In this document: positions 26,315 through 35,406 of the stretch, in pieces
How positions within the stretch are numbered: the first letter of the stretch is position 1
Layout of the letters: each line of letters starts with the position of its first letter
Assembly (NCBI RefSeq): GCF_034670185.1
Contig: NZ_JAXMNY010000003.1
Coordinates: 310,001-374,000 of the forward strand
Direction of reading: 5' to 3'
DNA: 64,000 nucleotides
Origin: Nisaea sp.
Lineage (GTDB): Bacteria > Pseudomonadota > Alphaproteobacteria > Thalassobaculales > Thalassobaculaceae
Translations under genes and position numbers: made by a program
Notes under the pieces: model-generated
Told to the model about the DNA's origin: nothing
The model's input: the letters and a program-made list of their open reading frames with translations, nothing else
Database searches by the model: none

Positions 26315-26413
26315 CACCATTGGCGCGATCGCTATTCTCAGAATTCTGCGGGTTATTAGTTAAACCCGGTATAGGTTGCGATGGAACCACACCAGTCGAT
26401 GGAGTAATTGGCA

Positions 26414-26854
26414 TCAGTCATCTCCCCCAAGTTTTCCAGCACCACGTATTTTCCTCATCCGCAACCTTTCTCGCCTCACTTTCTTAATTCGAAAAAAACT
26501 ATAAAAAACAAAAAGCATTAACCCAGAAACATTTATTATGAATAAGTAAATATTACTTCTCAATATTGAGATAATAAATATTTGAAAATAGAAAATCAAA
26601 AACACAATTACAACACCAATTATATAAAAATAACTATTTACTATGTTGTATTTTCTGTTTTGCAACGCATATCTGTACAATATTAAAATATTCGCAATCG
26701 CCAACACATTTAAATAAACCCACGGAGCCGATATTTTCCCAACAAATAACACAATAGACACAAATTGAATAAAAATAGATCCTACAATCGAAAACCAGAT
26801 CTTAAATTCTGGTCCTGTACTTGAATAAAGATTCGGGGAGTAATTCACGTTCAA
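26414..26854 (-). CDS. AT-rich four-helix membrane protein, unknown
   Basis: 146 aa with four hydrophobic stretches (about residues 18-40, 46-62, 75-95, 102-122) and a basic, Arg-rich cytoplasmic-type tail (FRIKKVRRERLRMRKIRG). The coding DNA is very AT-rich compared with its neighbours. It starts 27 bp after the end of the HlyD-like gene, on the same strand. No family is recognised. The unusual composition and the bracketing by htpG sequences suggest acquired DNA. Confidence 0.55.
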   Translation of the reverse strand: MNVNYSPNLYSSTGPEFKIWFSIVGSIFIQFVSIVLFVGKISAPWVYLNVLAIANILILYRYALQNRKYNIVNSYFYIIGVVIVFLIFYFQIFIISILRSNIYLFIINVSGLMLFVFYSFFRIKKVRRERLRMRKIRGAGKLGGDD

Positions 26855-26881
26855 TTTACTAACTTTCCGATTTTCTATTGA

Positions 26882-28189
26882 TCATCGCTCCCGCATCCCT
26901 TCACTTGCATAGCGCAGCACCGGCTGCAGCACGTATTCCAGCACCCGTCTCTCTCCCGTCAGCAGGTCCGCCGTCACGGACATGCCCGGCACCAGACGCA
27001 CGTCCCTGCCGTCGACAGTCAGATGTTCACGCTCAATCTCGATCCGCGCCGTGTAGGACAGCATCTGCGGGGCCGCCTGCGGGCCGGTTGTGGCCGCCCC
27101 CGCCGCGCCGGCGGCGTTGTTCGCGTCCTGGGGCACAACCGCGTCGGCGCTGAGGCTGACGATCCTGCCCTCGATGCTGCCGTAGCGCATGTAATTGAAG
27201 GCATCGACCTTCACCGCCGCCCGCTGGCCGATCTCGATAAAGCCGATATCCCGGTTCGTCACCGTCGCCTCGACCGTCAGACGGTCACCGTCCGGCACGA
27301 TCCGCATCAGCGGCGCGCCGGGCTGGACATAGCCGCCGAGCGTATGCACCGAGAGGCCGGTGACCTCTCCCGCCACCGGGGCCGCGAGGGTCAGGCGGCC
27401 GACCCGGTCGGTTGCCTTGATCCGTTCCTGGGCCGCCGCACTCGCCTTCTGACGGGCTTCCGCCAGGGCGCGCTGGCGCTGCGCCTCGAAGGCGAGCAAC
27501 AGGTTCTCCGCCGTCGCCTCCGCACTGGCGAGCGTCGCTTGCGCTTCCTCGATCTGCTTGTCCAGCACCAGGCCCTGGTGCCGGGTTTCCAGCAGCGCCT
27601 GTTCATGCTCCAGATAGACGGATTTCTGCGTCAGTTGTTTTTCATAGAGGATGCGCTGGCCGTCGACCCGCTCCGTCAGCAGCGGCAGCACGGCCGCCAC
27701 CTTGTCATGCTCCGCCCGGAGCGAGGCCAGCGTCGCCCGCGCCCGCGCCGCCTCGCGCCCGGCCCTCTGCCGTTCGCCCATCAGCGCCGCCCATTCCGCC
27801 CGCAGCACCGCGATGCTGTCCGCCACCTCATGCGCGGGCGCGCCCTCCGGCACCTCGAACAGCTCCTCCGGCGGGATCGGGGCGCCGCCGGAGGCCAGGG
27901 CCACGGCGCCGATCAGTGCTTCCTCCCGGGAAACCTCAAGCAGTGCCGCCAGCCATTCCCGGGTCAGTTTCTCGAGGTCCGCGTCGCTTTCCGTCGGGTC
28001 GAGGGAGATCAGCGGAGCGCCCTCGGCGACGTGATCGCCATCCTCGACATGAATGGCGCGGACGATCCCCGGCAGGCTGCTCTCCACAACCTTCACCTTG
28101 CCGCCCGGCACGATCTTGCCCGGTGCCGCCACCACGATATCGAGATGGCCAAACCAGGCCCATGTGCCACCGCTCCGATACAGTCCCAC
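26882..28189 (-). CDS. HlyD-family type I secretion adaptor, N-terminally shortened
   Basis: 435 aa. A first lipoyl half (VAAPGKIVPGGKVKVVESSL, GIVRAIHVEDGDHVAEGAPL), a long coiled-coil hairpin (about residues 65-270), the second lipoyl half (LAAPVAGEVTGLSVHTLGGY) and a beta-barrel (DIGFIEIGQRAAVKVDAFNY) are all present. The expected cytoplasmic tail and inner-membrane helix before WAWFGHLDIVV are missing: the frame reaches only about 13 codons further upstream to a stop, and GTG at 28189 is the only start. It may therefore be a non-functional fragment. No ABC exporter (HlyB) is adjacent. It could once have served the RTX proteins in this window. Confidence 0.75.
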   Translation of the reverse strand: MGLYRSGGTWAWFGHLDIVVAAPGKIVPGGKVKVVESSLPGIVRAIHVEDGDHVAEGAPLISLDPTESDADLEKLTREWLAALLEVSREEALIGAVALASGGAPIPPEELFEVPEGAPAHEVADSIAVLRAEWAALMGERQRAGREAARARATLASLRAEHDKVAAVLPLLTERVDGQRILYEKQLTQKSVYLEHEQALLETRHQGLVLDKQIEEAQATLASAEATAENLLLAFEAQRQRALAEARQKASAAAQERIKATDRVGRLTLAAPVAGEVTGLSVHTLGGYVQPGAPLMRIVPDGDRLTVEATVTNRDIGFIEIGQRAAVKVDAFNYMRYGSIEGRIVSLSADAVVPQDANNAAGAAGAATTGPQAAPQMLSYTARIEIEREHLTVDGRDVRLVPGMSVTADLLTGERRVLEYVLQPVLRYASEGMRER

Positions 28190-28305
28190 CGATCCGGTTC
28201 CGTTGCTGTTTTCCCGTGACGAATATTAGGCGGTGCGGGGAGTGTCGTCACGGGAAGTCTGCCGGCACGTCAGGAAAACAAGGGAACGGCACTGCCTGTA
28301 CGGCC

Positions 28306-28336
28306 TAAAAAAAGCGGCCGGGAAAACCCGGCCGCT
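28306..28336 (-). terminator. Terminator of htpG
   Basis: A 10-bp perfect GC stem (AGCGGCCGGG at 28313-28322 with CCCGGCCGCT at 28327-28336, loop AAAA) is followed on the minus strand by seven T residues. A classical rho-independent terminator 35 bp after the htpG stop. Confidence 0.9.
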
Positions 28337-28370
28337 GCGCACTCTTTTCCGCCAAATGGCAGACGTGTGG

Positions 28371-30275
28371 TTACCCCACCAGCCCCCGCTCCATCGACAT
28401 CGCCAGCCGCCGGGCAAAAGCTTTCGGGTCCGGGATGGCTTCGCCTTCCATGATCCGGGCCTGGTCGAGCAGCAGGTGGGCCGCGTCATCCAGTTCCTGG
28501 CCGGTTTTGCCGTCCTTCACCCGCTTGGCGAGGGCCTTGATCACCGCGTGCTTGGTGTTGACTTCCAGAATGCGCGGATTGGATTTGTCGATCTGCTTGT
28601 GTTGGCGCAGCAGCCGTTCGAGGTTGATGTCCATGTCGCCGTCATCGGCGATCAGGCAGACGGGGCTGTCGGTCAGGCGGGTGGATTCCCGCACGTCCTT
28701 CACCGCCTCGCCAAGGGCCAGCTTGATGGAGGCGAGCAGCGGCGCGATATCGGCGGAGGCTTTCTCCTCGTCCTTCTTGTCCGCTGCCTTGTCCTCGTCT
28801 GTCTTGTCGTCGGCGCCTTTGACCGCGTCGAGATCGGCGGAGCCTCGGGTGATCGACTTGAGGGGGCTGCCCTCAAAGCCCTCGAACATGGCCTGGATCC
28901 AGAAATCGTCGATCGGATCCGACAGCAGCAGAACTTCCACACCCTTGGCCTTGAAGCCTTCGATATGGGGTGAGTTCAGCAGCGCTTCCTTGCTCTCGCC
29001 GATGATGTAGTAGATCGCCTCCTGGCCTTCCTTCATCCGCTTCTTGTAGTCGGCGAGGCTGACCAGCGTGTCGCTTTCCGTCGTATCGAAGCGGGCGAGA
29101 GAGATCAGGGTGTCCTTGTGTTCGCCGTTTTCGGAATAGATGCCTTCTTTCATCACCGGGCCGTAAGCGTCCCAGAAAACCCCGTATGCCTCGGGGTCCT
29201 TTTCCGCCTTCTTGCTGAGTTCGGTGAGCACCCGTTTGGTGACGGCGGAGGAGATCTTTTGCAGCACGGGATTGCGTTGCAGAAGTTCGCGGCTGACATT
29301 CAGCGGCAGGTCCTCGCAATCGATCACGCCGCGCAGGAAGCGCAGGTAGTCGGGCACCAGGCCGTCGCAATCATCCGTGATGAAGACCCGCTTCACGTAG
29401 AGTTTTACCCGGCTCTTGCGCTCCGGATGGAACAGGTCGAATGGGCGCTGGGTCGGCACGTAGAGCAGGGAGCTGTATTCGATCACGCCCTCCGCTTTCC
29501 AGTGCATGGTCAGCCAGGGCTCGTCAAACGCATGTGCGACGTGCTTGTAGAATTCGCCGTACTGCTCCGTCGTGATGTCGCTCTTGGACCGGGTCCAGAG
29601 TGCGGAGGCCTCGTTCAGCGGGCGTTCTTCGGTGGTGCCGTCCTTGGTTTCCACGAACAGGATCGGCACCGGGATATGGTCTGAATAGCGCTTCACGATG
29701 TGCTGCAGGCGCTGCTCCTCGAGGAATTCGAGGGCGTCGTCCTTCAGGTGCATGGTGATGATGGTGCCGCGATTGGCCTTCTCGGCATCCGCGACGGTGT
29801 ATTCGCCAAGACCGTCCGAGCTCCAGAGATGCGCCTTGCTCTCGCCGGCGCGCCGGGTCAGGACCTCGACCTTGTCCGCGATCATGAAGGCCGAATAAAA
29901 ACCGACGCCGAACTGGCCGATCAGGCCGCTATCCTTTTTCTCGTCACCGGACAGGTTGGAGACGAAGGCTTCCGTGCCGGAGCGCGCGATGGTGCCGAGA
30001 TTGTCGTTCAGCTCATCGGCGCTCATACCAATACCGTTATCCGACAGGGTTAGCGTCTTGGCATCCTTGTCCGCCGCGATCTTTATCTTGTACTCGCCGT
30101 CACCAGTGGTCAGATCAGGCTGTGTAAGTGCCAGGTAGCGCAGCTTGTCGCAGGCATCGGATGCGTTGGAGATCAATTCGCGCAGGAACACCTCACGCTC
30201 ACTATAGAGCGAATTGGCGACGATCTTCAGGAGCTTGCTGACCTCGGCCTGGAACGTCCGCTTTTCCGCAGTCAT
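28371..30275 (-). CDS. htpG: Hsp90-family chaperone HtpG
   Basis: 634 aa, full length. ATP-dependent molecular chaperone of the cytoplasm. The GHKL ATP site is clear (ELISNASDACDKLRYLAL, DNGIGMSADEL, GQFGVGFYSAFMIAD), followed by the middle domain (LPLNVSRELLQRNP) and the C-terminal dimerisation domain. The ATG at 30275 is preferred, with AAGAGG 11 bp before it; a GTG four codons earlier has no site. It has its own terminator and a sigma-32-like promoter candidate at 30327-30356. The window also contains rpoH. Confidence 0.97.
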   Translation of the reverse strand: MTAEKRTFQAEVSKLLKIVANSLYSEREVFLRELISNASDACDKLRYLALTQPDLTTGDGEYKIKIAADKDAKTLTLSDNGIGMSADELNDNLGTIARSGTEAFVSNLSGDEKKDSGLIGQFGVGFYSAFMIADKVEVLTRRAGESKAHLWSSDGLGEYTVADAEKANRGTIITMHLKDDALEFLEEQRLQHIVKRYSDHIPVPILFVETKDGTTEERPLNEASALWTRSKSDITTEQYGEFYKHVAHAFDEPWLTMHWKAEGVIEYSSLLYVPTQRPFDLFHPERKSRVKLYVKRVFITDDCDGLVPDYLRFLRGVIDCEDLPLNVSRELLQRNPVLQKISSAVTKRVLTELSKKAEKDPEAYGVFWDAYGPVMKEGIYSENGEHKDTLISLARFDTTESDTLVSLADYKKRMKEGQEAIYYIIGESKEALLNSPHIEGFKAKGVEVLLLSDPIDDFWIQAMFEGFEGSPLKSITRGSADLDAVKGADDKTDEDKAADKKDEEKASADIAPLLASIKLALGEAVKDVRESTRLTDSPVCLIADDGDMDINLERLLRQHKQIDKSNPRILEVNTKHAVIKALAKRVKDGKTGQELDDAAHLLLDQARIMEGEAIPDPKAFARRLAMSMERGLVG

Positions 30276-30326
30276 CTTTGTGATCACCTCTTGCCTAGAA
30301 TGACATCGTTATGATTGATGGAGCTT

Positions 30327-30356
30327 GATATGTGGGAAGTTGATAGCAAGCGCAAG
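30327..30356 (-). promoter_or_regulatory. Candidate RpoH-type promoter of htpG
   Basis: On the minus strand, CTTG (30356-30353) and a CCCACATAT-like element (to 30327) are separated by about 16 bp, resembling the alphaproteobacterial heat-shock consensus. They lie about 50 bp before the htpG start. The -10 element is imperfect. Confidence 0.4.
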
Positions 30357-30401
30357 ACCCCAGCACTTCCCATTTGAGCCGAGAGCGGATCCGAATTTCC
30401 C

Positions 30402-33128
30402 ATGAGCAGCGTTTTTGAGGACGGTCGGATCACCGCAATGCTGGGGCCGACCAACACAGGCAAGACCTATTTCGCCATCGAGCGGATGCTCGGCCATGCC
30501 ACCGGTATGATCGGTTTTCCGTTGCGCCTGCTGGCCCGGGAAAACTACGAGCGCGTCGTTTCCCTGAAGGGCAAGAACGCTGTCGCCCTGATCACCGGCG
30601 AGGAAAAGATACTTCCGCCGCACGCCCGTTATTTCATCTGCACGGTGGAATCCATGCCGGTCGACCGGGTGGTGGATTTCCTCGCCATCGACGAGATCCA
30701 GCTTTGCGGCGACCGGGAGCGCGGCCATGTCTTCACTGACCGGCTGCTGCATGCGCGCGGCCGTCAGGAAACCATGTTTCTCGGCTCCGACATCATTCGC
30801 CCGCTGGTCAGGAAGCTGGTGCCGAAGGCGGAGATTGTCGGCCGTCAGCGGCTTTCGCGGCTGACCTATACCGGTCCGCGCAAGTTGACCCGGCTGCCGC
30901 GCCGGACCGCCATCGTCGCCTTTTCGGCGGCGGACGTTTATGTGCTGGCCGAAATTATCCGGCGTCAGCGCGGCGGTGCGGCTGTGGTGCTGGGGGCATT
31001 GTCGCCACGGGCCCGGAACGCACAGGTGGCGATGTATCAGGAAGGCGAGGTCGATTACCTGATTGCGACGGATGCGATCGGCATGGGCCTCAACATGGAT
31101 GTTGATCACGTCGCCTTCGCCGAGGACATGAAGTTCGACGGCCGCGCGCCGCGCCGCCTGACGCCGCCGGAGATGGCGCAGATCGCCGGCCGGGCCGGGC
31201 GGCACATGAATGACGGCACGTTTGGCGTCACGGGAGACTGCCCGCCGCTGGACGAGGAGATGGTCGAGGCGCTGGAAAGCCACCGGTTCGATCCGCTCCG
31301 GCACGTCTATTGGCGTAATCACCGCATGTCGTTCCGCAGCCTTGGTGAATTGCAGCGCTCTCTCGGGGTGTACAGCGAGCAGCCTCACATGATCAGAAAA
31401 CGGGATGCGGAGGATCACCGGACGCTGGAATCGCTGGCGCGGATGGAAGCCGTGGTCGAGCGGGCAAAGGGGCCGGACCGGGTGCGGTTGTTGTGGGACA
31501 TCTGCCAGATCCCGGATTTTCGCAAGACGATGAGCGAATCCCACTCCAATCTGCTGGCAAAAATCTATTTCGATTTGACGGACGGGGCGCAGTGTCTGGA
31601 GACGGATTGGGTCGCCAATCAGGTCAGCCGTTTCGACCGGACGGACGGTGATATAGATACATTGGTAAACCGTATCGCACATATTCGCACTTGGACGTAT
31701 ATTACGCACCGTGCAGACTGGGTATCCGACCCTGTTCATTGGCAGGCCCAGACGAGGGCAGTTGAAGATCGGCTTTCGGATGCCCTGCACGACAAGCTTA
31801 CCCAGCGTTTTGTCGACAAGCGCGCAGCATTGTTCTTGCGCAAGTTGAAGGACGGGGGGAACTTGGCGGCGGCAGTAAAACCTGACAGCACAGTGGTCGT
31901 GGAGGGCCATGCCGTCGGTCACATGGAAGGATTGAAGTTCGTGCCTGATGTAGTGGATAGCACCAACGCAAAGCCCGTGCTGGCGGCTGCGCGTAAGGTC
32001 CTGCCGGAAGAACTGGCCCGGCGTACGGGCCAAATCGAAGCTGCCGACAACGCAGCCTTCTCGATCGGCCCCAAGGGGACGCTTATCTGGCTCGGGGCGG
32101 AAATCGCATCGCTGGAAGCGGGTGCCGATATTCTGTCGCCGCAGATCCGCGTCGTGAACGAGGAGATGATCGACGGCGAGATGCGCAAGCGGATCGAGAC
32201 CCGTTTGCGCACCTGGCTGACCGGAGAGATGGAAGAACGACTCGGCCCGTTGCTGGCAATCAAGACGGCTGAACTTGAGGGCGCCGCGCGCGGTATCGGG
32301 TTCCAGGTGCTCGAAGGCATCGGCGGCGTATCTGCCGACCAGATCGGCGGGTTGCGCCGGGATCTCGATGACGAGCAGCGCAAGTCGCTCGCCCGTCTCG
32401 GCATTCGCTTCGGCACCGAGACCGTTTTCCTGCCGGTACTGCTGAAGCCGAAGGCGGTGGAATTCCGGGCCATGTTGTGGAGCGTTTTCTCCGGCCAGTT
32501 CCCCGAGGGAGGCCCGCCGCCGGCAGGCCGGGTCATGATCACGCGTGCCGAGGATGCGACCGACGCCTTCTACCTGGCGATTGGCTACAAGCGCGTCGGC
32601 GGTCATGCCGTCCGGGCGGATATGCTTGAACGCGTTGCCCAGATGGTCCGGCAGGCGGCCCGTGAGGGCGCGTTTGCGATCTCCGCGGACATGCTGTCGC
32701 TCGCCGGTGTCGGCCATGACGCCATGGCGGAAATCCTGAAGGATCTCGGGTACCGCCGTGGTGAGGATGTGGAAGAGCAGCCTCGTTTCATCGCCCGGCG
32801 TCGTCAGGAACAGAAGCGCCGGCCGGAAGGCGAGCGTAAGGCGGAACAGAACGGCAAGTCCGAAGGTGACGGCAAAGCCGCGCGCGGGGACAAACCGGAT
32901 CGCGCCAGGAAGCCGGGTAAACCGGTGCAGGATGGTTCCGGTGAAAAGCGGGATCGCAATGCTGGCGCCAAGGGCGGACAAAAAGGCGGGCCGCGTAAGC
33001 CTAAGCGCCAGGATGACCGGCCGAAACGCCAGAATAGCGGGCCAAAGGTGATCAGCTCGAACGGGCCGGCCATGCGTCCCGAGGATTCTCCCTTCGCCAT
33101 ATTGCAGCAGCTCAAACTGGCAAAATGA
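30402..33128 (+). CDS. SUV3-like DExH RNA helicase
   Basis: 908 aa superfamily 2 helicase of the type related to mitochondrial SUV3. Walker A is GPTNTGKT, the DExH box is AIDEIQLCGD, motif III GSDIIRPL, motif V ATDAIGMGLNMDVDHV and motif VI QIAGRAGRH. The C-terminal third is rich in Lys/Arg/Gly (about residues 800-890), a likely RNA-binding tail. Expected role: RNA unwinding in turnover. It overlaps the following S4-domain gene by 4 bp (ATGA), suggesting joint function on RNA. A 944-aa antisense frame covers it but is a shadow. Confidence 0.9.
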   Translation: MSSVFEDGRITAMLGPTNTGKTYFAIERMLGHATGMIGFPLRLLARENYERVVSLKGKNAVALITGEEKILPPHARYFICTVESMPVDRVVDFLAIDEIQLCGDRERGHVFTDRLLHARGRQETMFLGSDIIRPLVRKLVPKAEIVGRQRLSRLTYTGPRKLTRLPRRTAIVAFSAADVYVLAEIIRRQRGGAAVVLGALSPRARNAQVAMYQEGEVDYLIATDAIGMGLNMDVDHVAFAEDMKFDGRAPRRLTPPEMAQIAGRAGRHMNDGTFGVTGDCPPLDEEMVEALESHRFDPLRHVYWRNHRMSFRSLGELQRSLGVYSEQPHMIRKRDAEDHRTLESLARMEAVVERAKGPDRVRLLWDICQIPDFRKTMSESHSNLLAKIYFDLTDGAQCLETDWVANQVSRFDRTDGDIDTLVNRIAHIRTWTYITHRADWVSDPVHWQAQTRAVEDRLSDALHDKLTQRFVDKRAALFLRKLKDGGNLAAAVKPDSTVVVEGHAVGHMEGLKFVPDVVDSTNAKPVLAAARKVLPEELARRTGQIEAADNAAFSIGPKGTLIWLGAEIASLEAGADILSPQIRVVNEEMIDGEMRKRIETRLRTWLTGEMEERLGPLLAIKTAELEGAARGIGFQVLEGIGGVSADQIGGLRRDLDDEQRKSLARLGIRFGTETVFLPVLLKPKAVEFRAMLWSVFSGQFPEGGPPPAGRVMITRAEDATDAFYLAIGYKRVGGHAVRADMLERVAQMVRQAAREGAFAISADMLSLAGVGHDAMAEILKDLGYRRGEDVEEQPRFIARRRQEQKRRPEGERKAEQNGKSEGDGKAARGDKPDRARKPGKPVQDGSGEKRDRNAGAKGGQKGGPRKPKRQDDRPKRQNSGPKVISSNGPAMRPEDSPFAILQQLKLAK

Positions 33129-33523
33129 ACGAAGACGAGACACAGCGTCTCGACAAGTGGCTCTGGTGTGCGCGGTTCTTCAAGACCCGCGGGCTCGCCA
33201 ACAAACTGGTTGGTGCAGGGCGTTTGCGTCTTTCCGGCAAGGTGGTGTCGAAGGCGCACCAGCTTGTCCGCTCCGGTGATGTGCTGACCTTTCCGCAGGG
33301 GCCGCATATCCGGGTCGTGAAGGTGCTGTTTCTGGCTGAGCGCCGTGGGCCGGCTCCGGAAGCCCAGCTGCTGTACGAGGATCTCGCGCCGATCGAAGCG
33401 GGCGCTGGCAAAAGTGATCGGCCCGAGGTGAAATCGACCCCGGCACAGCGTGACCCGGGTGCCGGGCGGCCAACCAAGCGGGATCGGCGGCTGATCGACC
33501 ATCTGCGATCCCCTGATGAATGA
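33125..33523 (+). CDS. S4-domain RNA-binding protein (HslR-like)
   Basis: 132 aa. The S4 motif starts near the N-terminus (RLDKWLWCARFFKTRGLANK, LVGAGRLRLSGKVVSKAHQL) and is followed by a basic tail (GRPTKRDRRLIDHL). HslR/Hsp15 proteins bind stalled 50S subunits carrying peptidyl-tRNA. Its start overlaps the helicase stop, so the two are translationally coupled. Confidence 0.88.
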   Translation: MNEDETQRLDKWLWCARFFKTRGLANKLVGAGRLRLSGKVVSKAHQLVRSGDVLTFPQGPHIRVVKVLFLAERRGPAPEAQLLYEDLAPIEAGAGKSDRPEVKSTPAQRDPGAGRPTKRDRRLIDHLRSPDE

Positions 33524-33647
33524 TCTGGTCGATTATCGATTGCCGTCTGGAAAATGCCCGGATAGTCCGCCCGCCGGAAACGTGCTTGCGAAATCGGGCC
33601 GAGAGCTTAGATAAAAGGCTGAATTCCAACCAACTCCGGGAAATGCC

Positions 33648-34112
33648 ATGATCGGCTCCCTTAAAGTTTTCTTCGATGCGGTCCGCTCCGGGGGATCGAG
33701 CGAAGCTTCAAAGGTCGACGGATCTGAAGAAGCCGTTGCCGCGCTGCTGGTGAAGGCTGCGACGCTTGATGGCGACTTCGGCGCCCAAGAGCGGCACGCG
33801 ATTGAAGCACTGCTCGCCGCCCGTTTCGCCTGTTCTAAGGATGAAGCGGCAGAAAAGGTCGATGGGGCGGTGAAAGATCTGGAAGGCAGCGTCGATTTCT
33901 ACAGCTTCACGAAGGTAATTCGTGACGAGTTCGACCATGATCAGCGGGTTGAACTCATGGAAATGCTTTGGCAGGTCGCCTATGCCGACGGTGTCTTGCA
34001 TGAATATGAAGCCAGTCTGATGCGCCGGGTCACGGGACTGATATACGTGACCGATCAGGAGAGTGGCGCTGCACGCAAGCGTGTCATGCAGAAACTCGGA
34101 CTTGCCGAATAG
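33648..34112 (+). CDS. TerB-family protein
   Basis: 154 aa all-helical TerB-like domain: LLVKAATLDGDFGAQERHAI and LWQVAYADGVLHEYEASLMR carry the paired acidic D-G-x-x-x-x-x-E metal-site pattern of the family. Though named for tellurite resistance, such single-domain proteins are widespread and of unknown role. It lies between the helicase pair and ferredoxin in a stable core-genome block. Confidence 0.82.
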   Translation: MIGSLKVFFDAVRSGGSSEASKVDGSEEAVAALLVKAATLDGDFGAQERHAIEALLAARFACSKDEAAEKVDGAVKDLEGSVDFYSFTKVIRDEFDHDQRVELMEMLWQVAYADGVLHEYEASLMRRVTGLIYVTDQESGAARKRVMQKLGLAE

Positions 34113-34163
34113 GCGTTTTTTCATTAACGAAACCGACGATTGAAGCCGGACCGGAGTCTGCCG

Positions 34164-34502
34164 ATGACGTATATCGTCAACGACCTGTGCATTAAGTGTA
34201 AATACACCGACTGTGTCGAAGTCTGTCCGGTTGACTGTTTTTATGAGGGCGAGAACATGCTCGTCATCCACCCGGACGAGTGTATCGACTGCGGTGTGTG
34301 CGAACCGGAATGCCCGGCCGAGGCGATTCTCCCGGATACGGAGCCGGAAGCAGAGAGCTGGATCGAAATGAATCGGAAATATTCCGAGGAATGGCCAAAC
34401 ATCACCCGGAAGATCGACGCCATGCCTGATGCTGACGATTTTCAGCAGGTTAAGGGCAAGATGGAAAAGTTTTTTTCGCCCGCGCCGGGCAAGGGAGACT
34501 GA
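34164..34502 (+). CDS. fdxA: 7Fe ferredoxin FdxA
   Basis: 112 aa, standard length. The N-terminal cysteines (DLCIKCKYTDCVEVCPVDC) and second cluster motif (DECIDCGVCEPECP) define a ferredoxin with one [3Fe-4S] and one [4Fe-4S] cluster, followed by the long C-terminal helix (ESWIEMNRKYSEEWPNITRK). Soluble electron carrier. The ATG at 34164, after CCGGAG, is chosen over the in-frame TTG at 34140. Confidence 0.95.
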   Translation: MTYIVNDLCIKCKYTDCVEVCPVDCFYEGENMLVIHPDECIDCGVCEPECPAEAILPDTEPEAESWIEMNRKYSEEWPNITRKIDAMPDADDFQQVKGKMEKFFSPAPGKGD

Positions 34503-34765
34503 GGCTAACCGTCACAAAACGGTAAGCCATGCGTCAAACGAAAGCAGGCCATGCGCCCGCAGACTCCCACTTTTATCGGATTTGTGATAAGGTCTATGAA
34601 TTCGGTGGGGCAAAACGTCTCGCCTCGCCGCCGTTTCCGAGAAGGTTTCGGACCATTCCGAGCGGTATCCGCAAAGACGGGCTGAGGCCTGCTTTTTAGC
34701 GATACCGGCGATTCCTTGCGCTTTACGCGTTTTACGTGGTCCTGACAAGTGAGAGAGACCGACTA

Positions 34766-35263
34766 ATGACAAAAAAAGTGGAGTTCAAGGCTGGGGATTT
34801 TGTGGTCTATCCGACTCATGGTGTCGGCAAGATCATTGGCACCGAGTCGCAGCAGATCGCGGGTACTGAGCTTGATCTTCTGGTGATCACCTTCGAGCAG
34901 GATCGCATGACGTTGCGCATCCCCGTCGGAAAAGCCAACGATTCCGGTCTGCGCCGGCTCAGCACGCGCAAGCAGATGGATGTCGCGCTCACGAAGCTGA
35001 AAGGCCGTGCACGCGTGCGACGCACCATGTGGTCCCGCCGCGCGCAGGAGTACGAAGCGAAGATCAATTCCGGCGATCCGGTATCGATTGCCGAAGTGGT
35101 GCGCGACCTGCGCCGCAACACCGGCCAGGCCGATCAGTCCTATAGCGAACGTCAGATGTACCAGGCGGCGCTTGATCGTCTTGCCCGTGAGTTCGCGGCG
35201 ATTGAAAAAATTGATGAAGACGCGGCCACGGACCGGCTCGAAAAAATCATGGCAGCAGCCTGA
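34766..35263 (+). CDS. CarD-family transcriptional regulator
   Basis: 165 aa. The N-terminal RNA-polymerase-interacting Tudor-like domain (KAGDFVVYPTHGVGKIIG, LRIPVGKANDSGLRRLS) is followed by a helical DNA-binding C-domain (VRRTMWSRRAQEYEAKINSG). CarD-type proteins bind RNA polymerase beta and stabilise open promoter complexes, influencing rRNA and growth-rate control. The ATG at 34766 follows GAGAGACC. The preceding 263 bp hold no gene. A strong hairpin terminator follows at 35295. Confidence 0.92.
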   Translation: MTKKVEFKAGDFVVYPTHGVGKIIGTESQQIAGTELDLLVITFEQDRMTLRIPVGKANDSGLRRLSTRKQMDVALTKLKGRARVRRTMWSRRAQEYEAKINSGDPVSIAEVVRDLRRNTGQADQSYSERQMYQAALDRLAREFAAIEKIDEDAATDRLEKIMAAA

Positions 35264-35294
35264 TCGGCTGTCGAAACTTCATTGTTTCGTGATT

Positions 35295-35325
35295 ACAGGC
35301 GGCGCCTCCGGTGCCGCCTGTTTCA
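35295..35325 (+). terminator. Terminator after the CarD gene
   Basis: A 9-bp perfect stem (ACAGGCGGC at 35295-35303, GCCGCCTGT at 35313-35321) is followed by TTCATTT, 31 bp after the CarD stop. Confidence 0.75.
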
Positions 35326-35406
35326 TTTGTGCGGAACCCTGGATACAGCACAGGCGTTGGCGGCCGACGCTGAAATTGCTATCTGGAGTGTGGGAGCACA
35401 TCAGCA

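Noticed and set aside
30309..33143. 944-codon open frame antisense to the helicase gene
   Set aside because: It mirrors the GC-rich codon pattern of the helicase; the sense frame has complete helicase motifs and the antisense product has none.
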